DNA of 10,561 nucleotides, taken from assembly GCA_023150495.1 (NCBI GenBank), contig JAKLKT010000059.1:1-10561 (forward strand), read 5' to 3'. The stretch is from Planctomycetota bacterium (GTDB lineage Bacteria > Planctomycetota > PLA2). Within the stretch, counting starts at the first letter, position 1. Every line of letters begins with the position of its first letter. Made by a program: the position numbers and the translations under genes. A model generated the notes under the pieces. It made no database searches, was not told the origin of the DNA, and saw only the letters and a program-made list of their open reading frames with translations. Shown here one piece after another: positions 6,590 through 10,561 of the stretch.

Positions 6590-6616
6590 ATTGTCGCATC
6601 GCGCGCGGGGGGTCAA
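6590..6616 (-). promoter_or_regulatory. Possible sigma70-type promoter for glycosyltransferase pair
   Basis: On the minus strand TTGACC (6616-6611) is followed after 15 bases by GACAAT (6595-6590). Transcription would start near 6583, leaving about 120 untranslated bases before the ATG at 6463. That leader holds a TCGGGA/TCCCGA hairpin at 6501-6516. The spacer is short, so confidence is modest. Confidence 0.35.
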
Positions 6617-6858
6617 CTTTTCGACGCCCGTCGCGCGACGCGATCCTCGAATAGGGACCGGCACCTAAACCCGAGTTGTTCACGGGGATCGAGACCGACG
6701 GGCAGGCGGGACCGGGCGGGCCGGCGCCTTTCGGCGAGGGAGCGACGGCGACGAACGTCGATGCGTTGTTCCGCGAGATTCGTGAACAAGGTCAAGCGTC
6801 GGTGAAGGCGCGGCGTGCGCGGGCGTACGTAGCGAGGCTATCGCGGGCGTCGGCCGGC

Positions 6859-6892
6859 GGATCCGGGGCTCCCGATCCCGCGCGCTGCGCGG
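6859..6892. terminator. Tandem GC hairpins downstream of pilin operon
   Basis: Hairpin one is GGAT-c-CGGG-GCT-CCCG-ATCC (6859-6878, one bulge, three-base loop). Hairpin two is CCGCGC-GCT-GCGCGG (6878-6892, perfect). Both have the same GCT triloop on the plus strand. There is no T-tract. Position after the operon's last stop suggests transcript termination or 3'-end protection. Confidence 0.35.
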
Positions 6893-6917
6893 CGGGTCCG
6901 CGCACGCGTCCCTCGGC

Positions 6918-6932
6918 GCCGACCCGGTCGGC
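6918..6932 (-). terminator. Palindrome GCCGACC-C-GGTCGGC after pilin operon stop
   Basis: A perfect 15-base palindrome with seven-base arms lies 15 bases beyond the final stop codon of the pilin operon. As RNA it forms a six-pair stem with a three-base loop. No T-tract follows, so it is a candidate terminator by position only. Confidence 0.35.
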
Positions 6933-6947
6933 TTCCCGGTCGTACGG

Positions 6948-7562
6948 TCAGTTGCGCAGCCAGATGCTCGTCTGGATCGTGCGCTTCCCGGTCTTGTAGA
7001 CGCGCGGGGGGAGCTTCAGGTCCATCGCCACGGTCACGAGCGTGCCTTCCCGGGTGAAGCGGAGGCCCGTGATGCCCGTCGCGACGATGTGGCGCAGCTC
7101 TGTCGCCTCGCCGGTCTCCGGGTCCGTCCGGGTCCAGTACCGCACGAGCGACTCGTTCTCGAGCAGATACCGGACCGGGCTCGAGTAGACGCCGCTCGCG
7201 CACGCTCCTTCCTCGGGGCTCTCGAAGTCGATGCGCCGGTTGAAGGTCAGCTCGGGCCGGTCGGTCGCCCCGTCCTCGAGGCTCCAGTCGGCGTCGAGGC
7301 GGCCGTTGGCGTTGACGTCCTCGCCGTCGTCGAGATCGCCGTTGTCGTTCCTGTCCTCGCCGCGGAGCCCGGCCATGCGGAGCTCCGTCGCGAGCCGCTC
7401 CATGGCGTCGCGCGCGCGCATCTCGGGGCCGATCTGCGCCGTGAGCACGCGCTCGGCGCGCTGGTCGCCGATCAGCGCGATCGTGGCCGCGCCGAAGAGG
7501 ACGAGGAAGATCGCCGAGCCGAGGACCATCTCGACGATCGTGAAGCCGCGTTCTGTTCTCAC
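6948..7562 (-). CDS. PilW/GspJ-like minor prepilin with tandem calcium loops
   Basis: 204 residues. The N-terminus is a class III prepilin signal: VRTERG6-F7TIVE11, cleaved by prepilin peptidase after Gly6, with Glu at mature position 5 and a hydrophobic helix to ~31. The size, the following 'EMRARDAMERLATELRMAG' helix and the late strands ('GITGLRFTREGTLVTVAMDL') fit PilW/GspJ, a minor subunit of the tip complex that starts pilus or pseudopilus assembly in the inner membrane. Residues 70-81 (DRNDNGDLDDGE) and 82-93 (DVNANGRLDADW) are back-to-back EF-hand/dockerin-like loops with Asp/Asn at 1, 3, 5, Gly at 6 and Asp at 9, so calcium binding is likely. GTG 7562 is chosen because GGGGAGG (7570-7576) lies 7 bases upstream; it overlaps the preceding stop as GTGA. 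Last gene of the operon. Confidence 0.85.
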   Translation of the reverse strand: MRTERGFTIVEMVLGSAIFLVLFGAATIALIGDQRAERVLTAQIGPEMRARDAMERLATELRMAGLRGEDRNDNGDLDDGEDVNANGRLDADWSLEDGATDRPELTFNRRIDFESPEEGACASGVYSSPVRYLLENESLVRYWTRTDPETGEATELRHIVATGITGLRFTREGTLVTVAMDLKLPPRVYKTGKRTIQTSIWLRN

Positions 7563-8740
7563 GGCGCCGCCTCCCCGGGCGGGTTCGGACCCTCTCTCCA
7601 GTTGAGGATCGAGTAGGTCGCGAACGCCTTGTTGATGATCGCGAGCGTCTCCTTCGAGAAGAGGATGTCGACGGTGCCGTTGATCGCGAGATCGCCGCTC
7701 CCGAATCCGCTCGTGTTGGCGTCGGTCCCCGACAGCACGTCGCGCTCGACGACGACGCCGCCCGTGACGCGCTTCGTGCCGCCGCCGCCCGCGAAGGTGA
7801 TCTCGCCGCGGGCGATGACGAGCCCGTGCCACTGGAAGGCGCCGCTGATCGTCAGGTCGCCGTCGACGACGATCACGCCCGCGCCCCCGCCGCCCCCCGA
7901 GATCTTGATGTCGCCGCTGCCGAAGAGGATGGCCGGCGTCTCGATCGTGCCCCAGTCGCCCTCGTTCGCGGGCTTCTCCACCGTGCCGCTCCGGAGGCGG
8001 ACGTTGGCGGAGCGGACGGCGTCCTCGATCAGCTGGTTGAAGTCGATGGTGTCGACCGAGTAGACCGACCGGTCGCCGCCGGTGCCGACGACGTTGTCGT
8101 CCTGCTTCCCGCCGAGCTGGCCGAGGATCCCGCTCGCGTCGCCCGCGACCCCGATGCCCGGCACCAGCTCGCCCGTCTTCACCCCCTTGAGGTCGACGTC
8201 CTGCCCGGAGATCAGGAACGCGTTCCCCGCGAGGTTGAGGTCGGCGTCGGGGTCGGCGATGTAGGTGGCGGCCGGCATGGTCGGGGCGCGGTACCGCGCG
8301 AGGAGCGTCACCCGGACGGTCTTCGCGATGCGGTCGGCGTGCCCCGTGCTGGTCGCCTCGTACATGTCCTTCTCGTCCGGCTCGTCGGCGAGGCCGTCGA
8401 GGTCGTTGTCGCACTCGTCGTCGCCGGCGGGCGCGATCGTGATCTCGTAGCGGCGCGCGGCGTCGCTCCCCTCGTCGCCGTCGAGCACGGCGTCGAGCTT
8501 CATGTCGGAGAGCACGCGGTAGCGCCCCGGCCCTGCGAGCGCGCCGACCAGGTGGTGGATGCCGGACTCGGCCGCATCCTGCGCCCTCTGGGCGGCGGCG
8601 AGCGACCGCCGCTGGTCGTTCACGGCGAGGCCGGACGTGACGATCGACATCGCGAAGGCCATCACCGTCATCGCGAAGAGGAGCGCCGGGACGAGCGCGC
8701 TGCCGCGCTCGCGTCCCGGGGAATGAGGCCTGCAGGTCAT
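7559..8740 (-). CDS. PilX/GspK-like minor pilin with beta-rich body and one calcium loop
   Basis: 393 residues. The N-terminus 'RERG13-SALVPALLFAMTVMAFAMS' is a PilX_N-type signal anchor: a charged end, Gly before the cleavage site and a hydrophobic helix, but Pro18 occupies mature position 5 where most pilins have Glu, as is common in GspK/PilX. Then comes the family-like helix 'AAAQRAQDAAESGIHHLV' (48-65). DNDLDGLADEPD at 111-122 is an EF-hand-like loop. Residues ~140-375 are rich in short strands and Gly (GDLTISGAFQWHGLVIARG, a poly-Gly patch), suggesting a beta-solenoid-like body. At ~390 residues it is larger than typical PilX and in the GspK size range. It would sit at the tip with its PilV-like and PilW-like neighbours. 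ATG 8740 is chosen because GGGGAGGG (8745-8752) precedes it; an in-frame GTG at 8758 that overlaps the upstream stop is the alternative. Confidence 0.82.
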   Translation of the reverse strand: MTCRPHSPGRERGSALVPALLFAMTVMAFAMSIVTSGLAVNDQRRSLAAAQRAQDAAESGIHHLVGALAGPGRYRVLSDMKLDAVLDGDEGSDAARRYEITIAPAGDDECDNDLDGLADEPDEKDMYEATSTGHADRIAKTVRVTLLARYRAPTMPAATYIADPDADLNLAGNAFLISGQDVDLKGVKTGELVPGIGVAGDASGILGQLGGKQDDNVVGTGGDRSVYSVDTIDFNQLIEDAVRSANVRLRSGTVEKPANEGDWGTIETPAILFGSGDIKISGGGGGAGVIVVDGDLTISGAFQWHGLVIARGEITFAGGGGTKRVTGGVVVERDVLSGTDANTSGFGSGDLAINGTVDILFSKETLAIINKAFATYSILNWREGPNPPGEAAP

Positions 8741-8754
8741 GGGTCCCTCCCCGT

Positions 8755-9249
8755 TCACCGGGCCGCGAGAGCCTCCTCGACCTCCGCGACGGTCGGGGCG
8801 ACGCCCGGGTCGCCGCGCACGTTCGCGAGGTAGTGGGTGCTCTCGATCACGCGCTCGCCGCCCGCGCCCCGCCAGCGGACGCGGAGCGCCACCCTGTAGA
8901 CGTCGCGGGCATCGTCCGGGCCGTCGGAGAAGACGATCTCGCCGGGCCAGCCGTCGGGGTCGTCCTTCGCTGCGGACAGCGGGCCGGCCGCGAAGCGCCC
9001 GTTGTGGAAGTCGAGCGCCACCTTGTCGAAGGGCGCCGCGGCGAGCCGCGCCAGCGTGTCGCGCATCGCGTCCCGCGCGAGCATCTCCTCGCGCGATCCG
9101 TCGGCGAGGCGCGAGCCGTTGGCGAGGGTGGCCGAGAGGCCGAGGACCGCCAACGCGAGCACGAGTCCCGCGGTGAGGACCTCCACGAGGGCGAACCCGC
9201 GGCGCGGGCGCGGCACGATCAGAGCAACCCCATCCATCGTCTGGCGCAT
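8755..9249 (-). CDS. PilV/GspI-like minor prepilin
   Basis: 164 residues, first gene of the operon. The N-terminus is 'PRPRRG18-F19ALVE23VLTAGLVLALAVLGLSATL': a basic leader, Gly18 as the prepilin peptidase site, Glu at mature position 5 and a long hydrophobic helix. The next helix, 'SREEMLARDAMRDTLARLAAAPFD', and the short beta-rich domain ending 'VYRVALRVRWRGAGGERVIESTHYLANV' match PilV/GspI, which with GspJ- and GspK-like partners forms the priming tip of type IV pili or type II pseudopili. ATG 9249 is preceded by GGAGGGG (9256-9262) with a 6-base spacer, a strong ribosome binding site; Met5 is a weaker alternative. The stop is 14 bases before the next ATG. No FimT/GspH-like or major pilin gene is present upstream, where a divergent gene begins. 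Confidence 0.85.
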   Translation of the reverse strand: MRQTMDGVALIVPRPRRGFALVEVLTAGLVLALAVLGLSATLANGSRLADGSREEMLARDAMRDTLARLAAAPFDKVALDFHNGRFAAGPLSAAKDDPDGWPGEIVFSDGPDDARDVYRVALRVRWRGAGGERVIESTHYLANVRGDPGVAPTVAEVEEALAAR

Positions 9250-9290
9250 CGTCGTCCCCTCCCTCGCGCCGAAACCCCGTTGCCAAGGGA

Positions 9291-9318
9291 ACGCTAGCAC
9301 CCGGGCGGCAGGCGGCAA
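9291..9318 (-). promoter_or_regulatory. Promoter of the minor pilin operon
   Basis: On the minus strand TTGCCG (9318-9313) is followed after 16 bases by TAGCGT (9296-9291), with TGC just before the -10 as an extended -10. Transcription would begin near 9284, about 35 bases before the ATG at 9249, leaving room for the strong ribosome binding site. Unlike the promoters at 105-138 and 9402 it is not leaderless. Confidence 0.5.
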
Positions 9319-9326
9319 CCCGGGTG
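9298..9326. promoter_or_regulatory. Perfect dyad CACCCGGG-N13-CCCGGGTG over the pilin promoter
   Basis: Eight-base arms at 9298-9305 and 9319-9326 are exact inverted copies with centres 21 bases apart, about two helical turns. One arm lies in the -10/-35 spacer next to the -10 box, the other directly abuts the -35 box. This suits a dimeric regulator, probably a repressor; as RNA it would lie upstream of the transcript. Confidence 0.45.
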
Positions 9327-9327
9327 A

Positions 9328-9340
9328 CATGCCGGGCATG
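9328..9340. promoter_or_regulatory. Palindrome CATGCC-G-GGCATG
   Basis: A perfect 13-base palindrome one base beyond the CACCCGGG dyad, between two divergent promoters. It could be a second regulator site serving the pilin operon, the hydantoinase gene or both. Confidence 0.35.
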
Positions 9341-9401
9341 GCCGCCCGAGACGGCCCGCCCGGCCGGGGGCTCCGACTGTCTCGCCCCGCGACGTCCCCG
9401 G

Positions 9402-9407
9402 TACCAT
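9402..9407 (+). promoter_or_regulatory. -10 box TACCAT of probable leaderless promoter
   Basis: TACCAT is followed by eight pyrimidines (CTCCCCCC) and the GTG start at 9416. No purine-rich ribosome binding site exists, so the transcript probably starts at or near the GTG. The box matches the TACNAT form of the two boxes at 105-138, with 8 rather than 6 bases to the start codon. No clear -35 box is seen. Confidence 0.5.
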
Positions 9408-9415
9408 CTCCCCCC

Positions 9416-10561
9416 GTGGACGTCGTCGGGATCGACACGGGGGGGACCTTCACCGACTTCACGACGGGGGACCGGGTCCTCAAGGTGCGGTCGACGCCGG
9501 ACGATCCCGCCCGGGCGTTCCTCGATGGGCTCTCGCGGCTCGGCCTCTCCGGGCCCCTCCGCCTCGTCCACGGCACGACCGTCGGGACGAACGCGCTCCT
9601 CACGAAGGGCTACGCGCGCACGGCGTTCGTGGCCACGGAGGGCGTCGAGGACCTGATCGAGATCGGCCGGCAGGATCGCCGCGACCTCTACGCGATCCTG
9701 CCGCGCCGCCACGACCCGATCGCCGTCGCCCGGTTCGGCGTCCGCGAGCGGCTGCGCGCGGACGGATCCGTGGACACGCCGCTCGACCTCGACGACATCC
9801 TCGACCGCGTCCGCGACAGCGGCGCGCAGGCCGTCGCCGTCTGCCTCCTCCACGCCTACCGGAACCCCGCGCACGAGCGCGCCGTCGGCGAGGCGCTGAA
9901 GGCGCTCGGGATCCCCGTCGCGCTCTCGCACGTCGTCGCGAACGAGTTCCGCGAGTTCGAGCGCGCCGCGACGACCGTCGCGAACGCGGCGCTCATGCCC
10001 GTGCTCGGCCCCTACCTGCGCCGCATCGAGCGCGAGACGAGGGGGCACCGCCTCGAGGTCCTCCAGTCGAGCGGCGGCACGCTCACCGCGGCCGAGGCGG
10101 CGGACCTTCCGGTGCGCACGATCCTCTCCGGGCCGGCCGGCGGGGTGGTGGCGGCGACCGATCTCCTCCGCCGGCACGGCATCGCCGAGGGCGTGAGCTT
10201 CGACATGGGCGGCACGTCCACCGACGTGGCGCTGATCCGGGGGGGCATGGGGGGCGTCCTGCCGCAGTTCGATCTCGACGGCCTGCCGCTACGCGTCCCC
10301 GTGCTCGACGTCCACACCGTGGGCGCCGGCGGGGGGTCGCTCGCGCGGATCGACGCGCTCGGCGCGCTTCGCGTCGGCCCCGAGAGCGCGGGCGCGGACC
10401 CGGGCCCCGCGTGCTACGGCACGGGGGAGGAGCCGACCGTCACGGACGCGCACGTCGTGCTCGGCAACCTCGCGGAGGAGGACCTCCTCGCGGGCACGCT
10501 CCGGATCGACGCGGCCCGCGCCCGGCGCGCCGTGAAGGGCATGGCGGAAGGCATCCTCCGC
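9416..10561 (+). CDS. HyuA-family hydantoinase/oxoprolinase alpha-type subunit (N-terminal part)
   Basis: 382 codons are visible, just over half of a usual ~680-residue HyuA; the rest is beyond the window. The family hydrolyses hydantoins or 5-oxoproline with ATP, or carboxylates ketones (acetone carboxylase), usually with a HyuB partner. Visible motifs of the actin-like ATPase fold: VGIDTGGTFTDF at 4-15, LVHGTTVGTNALL from ~50, VVANEFREFERAATTVANAALMP, ILSGPAGGV at 236, FDMGGTSTDV at 262, DVHTVGAGGGS with His300, and GPESAGADPGPACYG. GTG 9416 starts right at the first phosphate-binding strand and follows a TACCAT box with no ribosome binding site. The substrate cannot be told from this half; a HyuB gene downstream is expected. 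The frame has no stop to the edge and no sign of damage. Confidence 0.92.
   Translation, partial: MDVVGIDTGGTFTDFTTGDRVLKVRSTPDDPARAFLDGLSRLGLSGPLRLVHGTTVGTNALLTKGYARTAFVATEGVEDLIEIGRQDRRDLYAILPRRHDPIAVARFGVRERLRADGSVDTPLDLDDILDRVRDSGAQAVAVCLLHAYRNPAHERAVGEALKALGIPVALSHVVANEFREFERAATTVANAALMPVLGPYLRRIERETRGHRLEVLQSSGGTLTAAEAADLPVRTILSGPAGGVVAATDLLRRHGIAEGVSFDMGGTSTDVALIRGGMGGVLPQFDLDGLPLRVPVLDVHTVGAGGGSLARIDALGALRVGPESAGADPGPACYGTGEEPTVTDAHVVLGNLAEEDLLAGTLRIDAARARRAVKGMAEGILR

Larger units (their letters stand above)
6464..6947. other. 484-base region without a convincing gene
   Basis: It separates the glycosyltransferase start from the end of the pilin operon. It holds the promoter and hairpins listed separately, a nine-base inverted repeat TTGTTCACG 6676-6684/CGTGAACAA 6781-6789, an inner TTGTTC/GAACAA pair (6766-6771/6784-6789), and AATAGGGACCGGCACC (6650-6665). 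The rightward frame from TTG 6676 is open to 6999 and includes a protein-like stretch (VDALFREIREQGQASVKARR). Its codons are less GC-rich at third positions than neighbouring genes (ATT CGT GAA CAA GGT CAA). It has no ribosome binding site and ends antisense to a pilin gene. It may be a decayed gene or mobile remnant, or noncoding. Confidence 0.5.

Noticed and set aside
6464..6664. 67-residue N-terminal extension of the glycosyltransferase
   Set aside because: No fold, signal or ribosome binding site; the extension covers a likely promoter and a hairpin. ATG 6463 fits the family length better.
6613..6795. Leftward 60-codon frame starting MTLFTNLAEQ
   Set aside because: Arg-rich, no ribosome binding site, no recognisable fold, and it overlaps the inverted repeats; not called as a gene.
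5003..6805. A 600-codon rightward frame rich in Glu/Arg/Asp
   Set aside because: Complement shadow of the glycosyltransferase and membrane-protein genes; the charged repetitive composition is typical of antisense GC-rich frames.
9324..9656. Rightward frame overlapping the hydantoinase start
   Set aside because: Composition is Arg/Ser/Pro-rich; the frame starting at 9416 carries all the HyuA motifs.

Overview
This is a very GC-rich bacterial chromosomal window with almost exclusively G/C-ending codons. A HEAT-repeat protein with a C-terminal DUF4159/amidotransferase-like domain, and a secreted esterase-like protein whose C-terminal domain resembles those of planctomycete depolymerase-like proteins, point most towards Planctomycetota. 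Other GC-rich environmental phyla are not excluded, and this placement is inference.

Layout. Positions 1-98 hold the start of a leftward secreted protein, divergent from a large rightward HEAT-repeat/DUF4159 protein (145-2451). Their starts share a 46-base gap containing two mirror-image promoters, each with its -10 box 6 bases from the start codon. After the large gene comes a ~170-base gap made almost entirely of one nested, rod-like inverted repeat (2447-2617). Next is a secreted alpha/beta-hydrolase-like protein (2635-3858) that lacks the usual Ser nucleophile motif. It converges on a leftward block: gpsA (3888-4886), a hairpin-rich gap (4887-5011), a small three-helix membrane protein (5012-5389), and a GT2 glycosyltransferase (5393-6463), the last two only 3 bases apart. 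Positions 6464-6947 have no convincing gene but contain inverted repeats, a possible promoter and tandem hairpins.

Positions 6948-9249 form a compact leftward operon of three prepilin-like proteins, in the order PilV/GspI-like, PilX/GspK-like, PilW/GspJ-like. These plausibly make the initiating tip of a type IV pilus or type II secretion pseudopilus. Two of the three carry EF-hand-like calcium loops. The operon has a recognisable promoter overlapped by a perfect dyad. Divergent from it, from 9416 to the window edge, is the N-terminal part of a HyuA-family hydantoinase/oxoprolinase subunit, apparently expressed from a leaderless transcript.

The strongest candidate for something undescribed is the rod-like element at 2447-2617. 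Also of interest are the twin leaderless promoters, the catalytically dead-looking hydrolase, and the calcium-loop minor pilins. No tRNA, rRNA, CRISPR array or intact mobile element was seen.
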